DNA of 64,000 nt, from NCBI GenBank assembly GCA_020440605.1, contig JAGRNT010000011.1, positions 1 through 64,000 of the forward strand. The letters run 5' to 3'. The notes under the pieces are model-generated. The model ran no database searches, was not told where the DNA came from, and worked only from the letters and a program-made list of their open reading frames with translations. This DNA comes from a bacterium (lineage in GTDB: Bacteria > 4484-113 > JAFGCY01). A program made the position numbers and the translations under genes. This document shows, one piece after another, positions 50,871 through 58,272 of the stretch. Every line of letters starts with the position of its first letter. The stretch's first letter is position 1.

Positions 50871-51728
50871 TCAGCCGAACAGGGCGATCAGCAGCACGCC
50901 GGCCACGATTGCCAGGGCTCCGCTCAGGCGGCGCTTGAACTGGCGCTCGCCGAGCAGCAGGAAACCGATCAGCACCGAGAACACGATGCTGCTTTCGCGG
51001 CTGGCCACCACGTAGGCCGTGGCCGCCATCCGGAAGGCATACAGCACCAGCAGGTAGCCGCCGAAGGTTCCGAAGGCACAGGCCAGAACCGAACGCAGGT
51101 TACTGCGTAGTTCACTGCGCAATGCCTCGCGCCGCTGAAGTGCCAGCGGCAGCAGTACGAGGCTCTGGCTGACCATCATCATTGAGATCCAGGGCAGGGG
51201 AGCGATCCCCGTTGCCAGCATCGCCTGCTTGTCAATCAGGTTGTAGGCCGCCACGCACACTCCGGTGCCGCAGGCCGCGAGGATCGCTGCAGGTCCTGGC
51301 CGGCCCTGGCCCAGGCTGCTCGCCAGACCCGTGAACAGGATTCCCGCGATCACGAGGCCCACTCCGGCAGCCCCGCCCTGGCTGAGCTGCTCATGCAGCA
51401 GGAGCCAGCCGCCGAGCGGCACGAGTGCCACACCCAGCCCGCGGCTGATCGGATAGGCGAGGGAGTAGTCCCCCAGCCGGTAGCTTTCACTGAGCAGCCA
51501 GATGTAACCGCTGTGCGCAAGCGTCGTTGCCAGATACCAGGGCCAGGCCGCCGTTGTCAGCAGCCCCTGGCTGAAGCACCAGATGACATAGGGCAGCTGC
51601 CACAGGGCATTGATCACGAAGGCCAGCCAGATGAAGCTGAACTTGTCATTGGCGCGCTTGGCCAGCGCATTCCAGCTCGCATGGATCAGCGCCGAACTCA
51701 GGACCAGCAGCAGGGCAGCCAGGGGCAT
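50871..51728 (-). CDS. EamA/DMT-family transporter
   Basis: The 285-residue protein has ten predicted membrane helices in two EamA repeats (SALIHASWNALAKRA at ~11-25; GTGVCVAAYNLIDKQAML at ~150-167). The SYRLGDYSLAYPISRGLG segment is a family feature. It probably exports a metabolite; the substrate is unknown. It starts 2 bp after the upstream pseudopilin-like lipoprotein gene stop at 51731, so the two form an operon. Confidence 0.82.
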   Translation of the reverse strand: MPLAALLLVLSSALIHASWNALAKRANDKFSFIWLAFVINALWQLPYVIWCFSQGLLTTAAWPWYLATTLAHSGYIWLLSESYRLGDYSLAYPISRGLGVALVPLGGWLLLHEQLSQGGAAGVGLVIAGILFTGLASSLGQGRPGPAAILAACGTGVCVAAYNLIDKQAMLATGIAPLPWISMMMVSQSLVLLPLALQRREALRSELRSNLRSVLACAFGTFGGYLLVLYAFRMAATAYVVASRESSIVFSVLIGFLLLGERQFKRRLSGALAIVAGVLLIALFG

Positions 51729-51730
51729 GC

Positions 51731-52717
51731 TCAGCCGGCCCCGCTGACCCCGGCCGCAGGTTCGCCGTCCGCCGTGCCGTCCTCCGGCTCATCCACACTC
51801 TGCCCGTCGTCATTCTGCCCGAGCAGCACATGCAGCACAGGCATCTCAGCCGGGCCGGCCTGCAGCACGCGTACGGCATTGTCAGCGATTCCGTCGCCAT
51901 CCACATCCAGTCCTGCGGTCTCCGGCCTGCCGTAACCGACGAGGTAATAGCCGCGTACCAGCCCATGCAGCCTGAAGGGCACGTAGCTGAAGTTGCCAGC
52001 GCGGTTCTCATCACTGACTGCCACCTGCCGCATGGCTGCGCCCGAATAGGGATTGGCAGGCAGGGGCAGCACTGGTTCCTCCCCGGCCAGATTTTCCGGA
52101 TAGACCTTGCCGTCGTCATCGGCGGCATGCTCCCCGATGATTGCCAGCTCAGCCGCGATGCTGTCAAGCACCTTGTAGAGTGTCGGCCTGGCCCCGCGCT
52201 TGCCGCTCAGCACATCCCCGAGGCTGGGCTGAACCGCGCCCTCCGGCTGCAGCACGAACATCACGCCATCCGCCTCGCCGTTGCCATCCACATCCTCGGA
52301 ACCCGCCTGCTCCTCCCCGAAGCCCAGCAGGTAATAACCCGAAGCATGGTCCTCGTCATAGACAGGGATGTAGCAGAAGTTGCCGGGCTTCTCATCCTGG
52401 CGTGCATCGATCCACAGGGCCTGCACCGGACCTTCACTGAGCGGATTGAGTGGAATGTCAGCGGGATCAAGCTCCGCCAGCAGCTGCATCGCCTCATCCG
52501 GATAGAGCCCGCCATGCTGCTCAGCCCAGTGCTCGACATGCTGGCGCAGGATGTAGGTATTCTGGCGGATCCGATCCGTCTGGCGCTGGACCTTCCGCTT
52601 GGTGCGGGCTCCACCGCCATTGCGGCAGGAACTGAGTCCGGCGCAGAACAGGCAGGCCAGCAACAGAATCGCTGCCATCAGCCAGGTTCTCCGCTTCCGG
52701 ACACTGCGTGCTTGCAT
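51731..52717 (-). CDS. Lipoprotein with two tandem pseudopilin-like domains
   Basis: The 328-residue protein has a lipobox (AGLSSC, Cys31) instead of a prepilin leader. Two repeats follow. Repeat 1 (~55-150): VEHWAEQHGGLYPDEAM, PLNPLSEG, GNFCYIPVYDE, GYYLLGFG. Repeat 2 (~190-285): IGEHAADDDGKVYPENL, PLPANPYSG, GNFSYVPFRLHG, GYYLVGYG. This LYP/NPY/GNFxYxP/YxLxGYG order is that of type II secretion pseudopilin globular domains, which often bind calcium; after each repeat an acidic loop (DVDGNGEADG, DVDGDGIADN) looks like a calcium loop. Start at 52717 is set by TACACT (52724-52729). Confidence 0.65.
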   Translation of the reverse strand: MQARSVRKRRTWLMAAILLLACLFCAGLSSCRNGGGARTKRKVQRQTDRIRQNTYILRQHVEHWAEQHGGLYPDEAMQLLAELDPADIPLNPLSEGPVQALWIDARQDEKPGNFCYIPVYDEDHASGYYLLGFGEEQAGSEDVDGNGEADGVMFVLQPEGAVQPSLGDVLSGKRGARPTLYKVLDSIAAELAIIGEHAADDDGKVYPENLAGEEPVLPLPANPYSGAAMRQVAVSDENRAGNFSYVPFRLHGLVRGYYLVGYGRPETAGLDVDGDGIADNAVRVLQAGPAEMPVLHVLLGQNDDGQSVDEPEDGTADGEPAAGVSGAG

Positions 52718-52723
52718 CTGCAC

Positions 52724-52729
52724 AGTGTA
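52724..52729 (-). promoter_or_regulatory. TACACT -10 box for the 51731-52717 gene
   Basis: Six bases before ATG 52717. Confidence 0.5.
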
Positions 52730-52808
52730 ATACAGACCCGGGCAGCCGGTCATAGCGGCATGGACCCAGGCGACACCGGAGCATCACGGCTGTGGTAACG
52801 TGAAGGCG

Positions 52809-53696
52809 ATGTCCGCCTTATCCATCCCCGAGCGTCGCATCCGGCGCATCTGGATCGCCTGCCTGCTGGTGCTGGCCTGCGGCTGCGCCACGCTGATGCT
52901 CTGCTTCAGCAGGGTGGCTGCTCAGGAAGGGGAGGCTGGTCCGCAGTTGTTCGTCGCCCTGGATGAAGCCGGAAAGCTGCTACCCATGCAGGTCGAGGAG
53001 CGTCCCTTTGATGCCCGGCTGGACTTCAGCTCAGGGGCTGAGCCGGCCACTGACCAGCCCTGGCAGTGGAACATCTATGCCCAGTTCTACTTCCCGGGTG
53101 AGGATCCGCAGATTGATTACACCTTCTTAGGCAACCGCCGCTACCCGCGCCTGCTGTTGAAGCTCGATCGCAAGGCAGCGCTGATCTGGGTCAGCACCGC
53201 CGGCACCCGCGCCGATGCTGAGGATTACGCCCGCGACCTGCGCCGCCAGGGCCTGGAAGGAGCCTTCGTGGCCCGCGCCCGCGGTGACTACGCCCATAAA
53301 CACAGCCCTTCCGAGGAAACACTGCTGGCAGGTCTGGCCGCTCAGCTTGATCCGCAGCAGTGCAAGGGCCGTCCCGCACTGGAGTGGCTGGCTGAGCAGG
53401 ACCGCCGTCGGCGCTTCGCGATGCAGGTTCGCCTGGTCTACGTGGAAGGTCTGAGCGGAGTTGATCAGGCGCTCGCGGCCCGTGATGCAGTCAAGCAGGC
53501 AATCGGTGATTGCGGGATGCTCAACCGTCCCGCCGGAGGCTACCGCCTGTTCTGCGGTTCATATCTCGACCGCCAGAGCGCGCTCCAGGCTTATAAGTCT
53601 GTGGAGGCCGCCACGGGCCTGCAGCCGCGTGTGATCTGCATGAATGCCGATGGCGTGGAAACGCGCTGGATGGAGGAGGATTTCAGCTCCAAGTAA
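52809..53696 (+). CDS. Exported protein with SPOR-like domains
   Basis: From ATG 52809 the protein has 295 residues (an in-frame GTG at 52800 is the alternative). One membrane helix or signal segment (IWIACLLVLACGCATLMLC, ~14-32) precedes a periplasmic region. Residues ~118-155 read LIWVSTAGTRADAEDYARDL and ~235-275 read RLFCGSYLDRQSALQAYKSV, both shaped like SPOR peptidoglycan-binding repeats (strand, GSY/AGT, helix). SPOR domains bind denuded glycan strands at division sites. The gene is near mreB (54951), consistent with a wall role, but this is inference. Confidence 0.6.
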   Translation: MSALSIPERRIRRIWIACLLVLACGCATLMLCFSRVAAQEGEAGPQLFVALDEAGKLLPMQVEERPFDARLDFSSGAEPATDQPWQWNIYAQFYFPGEDPQIDYTFLGNRRYPRLLLKLDRKAALIWVSTAGTRADAEDYARDLRRQGLEGAFVARARGDYAHKHSPSEETLLAGLAAQLDPQQCKGRPALEWLAEQDRRRRFAMQVRLVYVEGLSGVDQALAARDAVKQAIGDCGMLNRPAGGYRLFCGSYLDRQSALQAYKSVEAATGLQPRVICMNADGVETRWMEEDFSSK

Positions 53697-53699
53697 GCG

Positions 53700-54560
53700 C
53701 TACTCCAGCTCGCGGCGACCCAGCTTGTCGAGTTCACGCTCGAGGTCGTCGTAGACCGCCAGCTCCTCGCCGAGCGTCTCGCTCTGGCGGATGTTCTCAA
53801 GCACCTGCTCGATGTCGCGGCTCACCCGCTGCGGGTCCACCGCAGTCATGGCCTGGTCCACCAGCAGCTTCATCGTGGTTTCCACATTGCGGCACTGCTG
53901 GCGTACCAGCTCCAGCCTGTTCTCCGTGCCGTGGTACTTCTCCAGCCGGCTCTCCAGCAGCTTGAGCTGGCTTTGGCGGGCCTCACGCACGGCTTCATCC
54001 CTGGCCGCCCGCACTTGCTCGCGGGCCTCACCAAGTTCGCGTTCCAGGCTGCCGGGATCAACGAGGTTCAGGTAGCTGTCGTACTCCGTCAGCACCACCA
54101 GCAGCTGCAGGTAGCTGATCGCCAGGCTGTCCAGCTTCTGCAGGTTGTCCTTCGCAAACGGATCGTTCGAGCCGAACTTGTCGCGCAGGATCTCCCGGGC
54201 CTTGTCACGCAGCTTCGCGATATCGCGCAGGCGCTCCGTCAGCTCCGTTGAGATCCGTCCGCGCAGGGCTTCCTTCTGGTAGTCGAAGTCGTGCTCGTAA
54301 CGCTCAGCCAGGCGCGCATCCGTCAGGCGCTGGAAGCGTGTATTACCCGGCAGCATCAGTAGCCAGACCGCGCTCCAGGCCATGCTGCCGAGCGCCGTCC
54401 AGCCCGCCAGTTCCGGGCTCACCGTGGACGTGAGCGAGGCGATCCCCAGCCCCAGTGTTGCGAGCCAGCCGGCACTGGCTCCTGCCACATGCGCCGGATG
54501 CCCGAGCGCGGCCCAGTGGAAGCGGGCGGGGTTGTGGCTGGAGTCGGGACGCATCACCAT
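53700..54560 (-). CDS. Membrane protein with long coiled coil, unknown function
   Basis: The 286-residue protein has two membrane segments near the N-terminus (GWLATLGLGIASLTSTVS and LGSMAWSAVWLLMLPG, ~31-75), then an almost entirely helical cytoplasmic part (~80-286) rich in Glu/Arg/Leu heptads. No enzymatic motif. It may organise a cytoplasmic complex at the membrane; the divergent mreB promoter is 390 bp away. TATAAT (54569-54574) ends eight bases before the ATG. Confidence 0.65.
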   Translation of the reverse strand: MVMRPDSSHNPARFHWAALGHPAHVAGASAGWLATLGLGIASLTSTVSPELAGWTALGSMAWSAVWLLMLPGNTRFQRLTDARLAERYEHDFDYQKEALRGRISTELTERLRDIAKLRDKAREILRDKFGSNDPFAKDNLQKLDSLAISYLQLLVVLTEYDSYLNLVDPGSLERELGEAREQVRAARDEAVREARQSQLKLLESRLEKYHGTENRLELVRQQCRNVETTMKLLVDQAMTAVDPQRVSRDIEQVLENIRQSETLGEELAVYDDLERELDKLGRRELE

Positions 54561-54568
54561 TGCTGGGG

Positions 54569-54574
54569 ATTATA
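54569..54574 (-). promoter_or_regulatory. TATAAT -10 box for the coiled-coil protein gene
   Basis: Eight bases before the ATG at 54560; leaderless or nearly so. Confidence 0.55.
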
Positions 54575-54950
54575 CGTCCGGCCAGGGACGGATATTGCGG
54601 AGCGGGCAGCGCCCGGAGAGTGTTCCAGCCCCTTGCAGGGAACACTACGGGAATTGATATTGTGTATCTCAGCAAAGCTGAGTATTGATTCTCGACAGCA
54701 AATGTGTTACAAATCATACAGGGAACGGGTTCCCAACGTCCGGCTGAACTACCTATATCCTGTGCAAACCGAATGGATGGAAGGTGCCCGTTCCAACTTT
54801 TTTCCTCACCACTTCTCCGCACATTCCCCATCAGCTGTTTTCCGCGCAGCTCCAGCCCGCGGTCCGTGCCACTGCCAGAGCCCATTAACACTGCAGGCCC
54901 GTTAACAAGCTGTGCATTGATCCGAATAGGGAGTAAGATATCCACGCGCC
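54575..54950. other. Intergenic region between the coiled-coil gene and mreB
   Basis: Contains GTGTTCC...GGGAACAC (about 54620-54646), CTCAGC-AAA-GCTGAG (about 54667-54681), GGGAAC-G-GTTCCC (about 54720-54733), and TAAGAT (54934-54939), which is 11 bp before the mreB ATG and is its likely -10. No protein-coding frame is convincing. Confidence 0.5.
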
Positions 54951-55991
54951 ATGGGCTTCTACGACTGGTTATTCGGCATGTTCGGCCATTTATCGGCCGA
55001 TATCGGCATCGACCTCGGCACGGCGAACACCCTCGTGTTCGTCAAGGGGCGGGGCATCGTGCTGCGCGAACCCAGTGTGGTGGCCATCGATCTGAGCACC
55101 GACGAGGTGCTGGCGGTCGGTGAGGAAGCCAAGTCCATGATCGGCAAGACCCCCTCCCGCGTGATCGCCATGCGCCCGCTGCGCGACGGCGTGATCGCTG
55201 ACTGGGAAAAGACGGAGCAGATGCTGCGCGCCTTCATCGAGAAGGCCAAGAGCGACTTCGGCATGGTCCAGCTCCCGCACCGCGTGGTGATCGGCATCCC
55301 CTCCGGCATCACGGCGGTCGAGCGCAAGGCCGTGCGCGATGCGGCGATCCGCACCGGTGCGCGCTGGGAAGGCCTGATCGACGAGCCGATGGCGGCGGCG
55401 ATCGGCTGCAACATGCCCATCGATGAACCGGGCGGCAACATGATCGTGGACATCGGCGGCGGTACCACCGAGGTTGCGGTGATCTCGCTGGGCGGCGTGG
55501 TGGTCAGCAACTCGATCCGCACCGCCGGGGACGCGCTCGACAAGTCGATCATCGTCTATGCGCGGCGCCGCTTCAACATGCAGATCGGCGAGCGTACGGC
55601 GGAGCGCATCAAGATCTCCATCGGCGCGGCGCACAGCCAGAGTGAGAACCTGACAACGGAAATGCGCGGTATGGACCAGGTCACCGGCCTGCCTAAGGTT
55701 GTCGAGATAACCACCGAGGACATCCGCGAGGCGATGGGTGAGCGCATCGATGAGATCCTGCGCTGCGTGCGCTACACGCTCGAGGAATGCCCGCCGGAGC
55801 TGGCGGCCGACATCATTGACAAGGGCATCGTGCTGGCCGGCGGCGGTGCGCTGCTGCGCGATCTCGACATCCTGATCAGCCGCGACACGGGCATCGTCAC
55901 CAAGGTCGCCGACGACCCGCTGAGCGCCGTGGTACTGGGCACGATGAAGGTCCTCGAGGACCTGGACAGGTTTAAATATATGTTGGGGTAG
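54951..55991 (+). CDS. mreB: Rod shape-determining actin-like protein MreB
   Basis: The 346-residue protein has the actin phosphate loops IGIDLGTANTLV (~18-29) and MIVDIGGGTTEVAVISLGG (~164-182), the RPLRDGVIADW segment, and ADENOSINE-type GIVLAGGGALLRDLD near 290-304. It begins with an amphipathic MGFYDWLF helix of the sort that binds membranes. MreB filaments guide cell-wall elongation. mreC and mreD do not follow; instead hairpin repeats fill the 3' flank. Start ATG 54951 is preceded by TAAGAT at 12 bp. Confidence 0.95.
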   Translation: MGFYDWLFGMFGHLSADIGIDLGTANTLVFVKGRGIVLREPSVVAIDLSTDEVLAVGEEAKSMIGKTPSRVIAMRPLRDGVIADWEKTEQMLRAFIEKAKSDFGMVQLPHRVVIGIPSGITAVERKAVRDAAIRTGARWEGLIDEPMAAAIGCNMPIDEPGGNMIVDIGGGTTEVAVISLGGVVVSNSIRTAGDALDKSIIVYARRRFNMQIGERTAERIKISIGAAHSQSENLTTEMRGMDQVTGLPKVVEITTEDIREAMGERIDEILRCVRYTLEECPPELAADIIDKGIVLAGGGALLRDLDILISRDTGIVTKVADDPLSAVVLGTMKVLEDLDRFKYMLG

Positions 55992-55993
55992 GA

Positions 55994-56011
55994 GCTACCT
56001 GCTTCAGCAGT
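55994..56011. repeat. TTCA-loop hairpin after mreB
   Basis: CTACCTGC-TTCA-GCAGTAG with one bulged C, three bases past the mreB stop; belongs to the same loop class as units at 42669 and 48263. Confidence 0.5.
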
Positions 56012-56014
56012 AGG

Positions 56015-56120
56015 GGAGGTCCGGAGCAATCCGGACAACGGAGCCGGGATAGGAGGTCCGGAGCAATCCGGACAACGGAGGTCCGGTGCAAACCGGACAG
56101 ATTGAAGCCGGAATTCATCC
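56015..56120. repeat. Tandem hairpin array of a 29-bp repeat
   Basis: Two identical 29-bp copies (56015-56043 and 56052-56080) each containing GTCCGG-AGCAAT-CCGGAC, followed by a variant GTCCGG-TGCAAA-CCGGAC (56081-56099) and GCCGGA-ATTCA-TCCGGGC (about 56107-56124). The copies share the flank GGAG...AACGGAG. This looks like REP-type palindromes; no T-tract, no CRISPR-like spacing. Confidence 0.8.
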
Positions 56121-56140
56121 GGGCAAGAGATCTGCTGGAA

Positions 56141-57277
56141 ATGAGCAAGACACTCAGAAATTTCTTCGTACTGCTTGGACTCGCCGCGCTGGCAATTGTC
56201 GTCGGACTCTACATCAGGGATCACCAGCACCGGATTGTCAGCAACGGAAGCCTGACTGACTACGCTGTTGATGATTCCGGCAATCTGTACCTCATTGAAG
56301 GTGGAAAACTCTACCATGTCAAATCGGCACGCGCCGGCAGCATCATTGGCAGCAGCAAGCGAGAGCTCTCAGTCAGTGATCCCGAGGGTTTCGTCTCCGG
56401 TACGGATCCCCTGGTTGTGGTACGTGGCAACGACCACAAGTGCTACCTGCTGGATCCGGAACACAGGGATGGCTACAGACCGATTGGTGAATACCCCAGG
56501 GCAGTTGTCTCCCCCGTTTTCAGTGTGGCAGATTCCAACAAGCAGATGATTTGCTGGCTGCAACTCGTCAGCATTCCGGATGCCGACAGTTACTCTCTGA
56601 TCGGAATCCTTGAAGTAATGAATTCTTCCGGCCAGATCAGGAATTATGAGGTCTCGGATCCTTCGGTATTCAGAGAGAATCAAATCGCATTGAGCGCTGA
56701 ATGTCAGCGTTTCGTTTACCTTTCAGAATCACATAATGTGACGGATGATACCCTGAGGCTGAACGTGCTCGATCTCGTATCCGGCGAGACCAGATCCCTG
56801 GATATTCTGACCAACGGCAGGGATGCATCACTGCTTGTCAACGATGGTCACATTGCCGTGACGAAGATGGCAAGTGGCGTGATGGTCTTCGACCTGGAAC
56901 TGAACCTGCTGATGGAAAGGAGCATGAACTGCTCCCTGTATCCACCTTTTGAAGATAGCGGTGTTTTCCTGGTGATCGAAAACTCCATTGCTGTAGTCGG
57001 ACTGGACTTGAACGGCAAGGAAGTACTGCGCGAAGTACTGGATGGCCAGCTTGAAGACTACATCATCGGTGATGGCTCACTGTACCTTGGCATCCTCGGG
57101 GAGGATTCACACCGACGGTTCCTGAGAGTCGATACATTGAATCATCGCTTGGAAACCGTGATGGACATGCAACAAGACAGCGCACGAAATCTGAGCAGTG
57201 GGGCCGATATTTCCAGCAGCCGCTTATTCGTCAGGGACATCAGCGGTAATCTCCATTCATTTGCGTTGGATGACTAG
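56141..57277 (+). CDS. Membrane-anchored propeller-like protein, unknown function
   Basis: From ATG 56141 the protein has 378 residues. A membrane helix (FFVLLGLAALAIVVGLYI, ~8-25) is followed by repeated blade-like motifs: AVDDSGNLYLIEGGKLYHV (~43-61), YLLDPEHRDGYRPI, LSAECQRFVYLSESHN, VFDLELNLLMERSM, VVGLDLNGKEVLREVL and VRDISGNLHSFALDD. This echoes the two propeller lipoproteins at 18760-21258 without clear identity. Codon use is more A/T-rich and less biased than in mreB. An upstream ATG (56102) overlaps the hairpin array and is unlikely. Confidence 0.65.
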   Translation: MSKTLRNFFVLLGLAALAIVVGLYIRDHQHRIVSNGSLTDYAVDDSGNLYLIEGGKLYHVKSARAGSIIGSSKRELSVSDPEGFVSGTDPLVVVRGNDHKCYLLDPEHRDGYRPIGEYPRAVVSPVFSVADSNKQMICWLQLVSIPDADSYSLIGILEVMNSSGQIRNYEVSDPSVFRENQIALSAECQRFVYLSESHNVTDDTLRLNVLDLVSGETRSLDILTNGRDASLLVNDGHIAVTKMASGVMVFDLELNLLMERSMNCSLYPPFEDSGVFLVIENSIAVVGLDLNGKEVLREVLDGQLEDYIIGDGSLYLGILGEDSHRRFLRVDTLNHRLETVMDMQQDSARNLSSGADISSSRLFVRDISGNLHSFALDD

Positions 57278-57337
57278 CTCAATCATCTGATCGCTTCGAA
57301 ACCAGTTCCATCCCCACCTGCTATCGTCATTCCCGCC

Positions 57338-57889
57338 ATGGCCAACTACGTTTTCATTGCAACGAGCCTCGACGGATACATTGCCGACGAACAGGGCGGG
57401 GTGGACTGGCTCACGTCAATTCCCGACCCGGATGACGGCAGCGACTATGGCTGGGCGGAGCACATCGCACGGATTGACGCCATCGTGATGGGCCGCCACA
57501 GCTTCGAAACCGTGCTCGGCTTCGGGGTCTGGCACTATGAGAAACCGGTGGTGGTGCTGAGTCGTTCCCTGCGGGAGATCCCGGCGGAGTATGCGGAGCG
57601 CGCCAGTCTCACGAGCGGCACTCCACATGAAGTCGTAAGCGAGCTCGCCAGCCGGGGTTTTGCCAATCTCTACATTGACGGCGGGGATGTGATCCGCCAG
57701 TTCCTGGCTTCCGGCCTGATTGACGAAATGACAATCTCCGTGGCCCCGGTGTTGTTGGGCCGGGGCATCCCGCTCTTCGATGGCAATGTCCCGCTCTGCG
57801 GCCTGGAACTGAAGTCTTCCGTCGCCTATGCCAACGGGATTGTCAGCAACCGCTATGCCGTGCGACAGAATTATGTCTCCGGGAAATGA
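57338..57889 (+). CDS. Dihydrofolate reductase-fold (RibD C-terminal domain-like) reductase
   Basis: The 183-residue protein opens YVFIATSLDGYIADEQGG (~4-21), contains DAIVMGRHSFETVL (~47-60), VVVLSRSL (~71-78), the NADPH-binding LYIDGGDVIRQFL (~111-123) and ISVAPVLLGRGIPLF (~131-145). This matches the YyaP/YwjB-type dihydrofolate-reductase-like family, related to RibD. The substrate is unknown. TATCGT lies 10 bp before the ATG. A 39-codon membrane microprotein frame overlaps its 3' end. Confidence 0.82.
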   Translation: MANYVFIATSLDGYIADEQGGVDWLTSIPDPDDGSDYGWAEHIARIDAIVMGRHSFETVLGFGVWHYEKPVVVLSRSLREIPAEYAERASLTSGTPHEVVSELASRGFANLYIDGGDVIRQFLASGLIDEMTISVAPVLLGRGIPLFDGNVPLCGLELKSSVAYANGIVSNRYAVRQNYVSGK

Positions 57890-57992
57890 AAAATACAGAC
57901 AGCTCCTGATTCGCAGGCAGGAATTCATCGGCTGCTTCCTGTTCGGATTGCTGCTGATTGCAATCGTTGCCTTATTTGCAATGGATCGCTAA
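57873..57992 (+). CDS. Predicted 39-residue membrane microprotein overlapping the DHFR-like gene
   Basis: An ATG 17 bases before the upstream stop opens a frame ending TAA at 57990-57992. It reads MSPGNEKYRQLLIRRQEFIG then CFLFGLLLIAIVALFAMDR: a basic N-terminus and one membrane helix. The overlap suggests coupling. The Shine-Dalgarno is weak (CGACAGAA). Real if conserved; short frames with hydrophobic runs also arise by chance. Confidence 0.4.
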   Translation: MSPGNEKYRQLLIRRQEFIGCFLFGLLLIAIVALFAMDR

Positions 57993-58060
57993 GGTTTATC
58001 TCTTCAGCGGCGGAAGCCGTTGAGCCTTGGTCATATATGTGCTCTGATCCGGTGAAGATT

Positions 58061-58081
58061 GCGCGCAAGCAAGTTGCGCGC
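58061..58081. repeat. GCAAG-loop palindrome
   Basis: GCGCGCAA-GCAAG-TTGCGCGC, an 8-bp perfect stem; the GCAAN loop recalls the units at 56015-56099. Confidence 0.6.
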
Positions 58082-58106
58082 CTCCGGCCTCATCCCGCAT
58101 TTCGCT

Positions 58107-58133
58107 GGTCCCTGGTCCCAGGTCCCCGGTCCC
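58107..58133. repeat. GGTCCC short tandem repeat
   Basis: Four copies of GGTCCC in 27 bp separated by one or two bases (T, A, C). Confidence 0.6.
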
Positions 58134-58197
58134 TCATCTGCTGCTCCCTGCGCCCTGAAATACGGTATAACTGATCCAACAGGCAGCCGTATCGTCC

Positions 58198-58243
58198 ATG
58201 GGGTAGCTCCCCATTCGTCCACCCCGGTCCGCGAGGGCCGGTG
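58198..58243 (+). promoter_or_regulatory. Two-hairpin 5' leader of the M24 peptidase gene
   Basis: ATGGGG-TAGCT-CCCCAT (58198-58214) and a second stem CCGGTCC/GGGCCGG around GCGA (58224-58241). TATAAC at 58166-58171 places transcription start near 58178, so about 95 nt of leader carries both hairpins. Could be an attenuator or protein-binding leader; ligand unknown. Confidence 0.4.
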
Positions 58244-58272
58244 CGTCTTTACCGTCATCGAAGGAAACGACC

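Larger units (their letters stand above)
57993..58272. other. Non-coding gap with repeats and a structured leader before the M24 gene
   Basis: It holds a hairpin (58061-58081), a GGTCCC tandem (58107-58133), TATAAC (58166-58171), and two hairpins at 58198-58243 ahead of AAGGA and the M24 ATG. No open reading frame is convincing. Confidence 0.55.

Noticed and set aside
56015..56099. CRISPR array
   Set aside because: Repeats are palindromic but the distance between the two exact copies is 8 bp, the third copy is divergent, and no cas gene is present.
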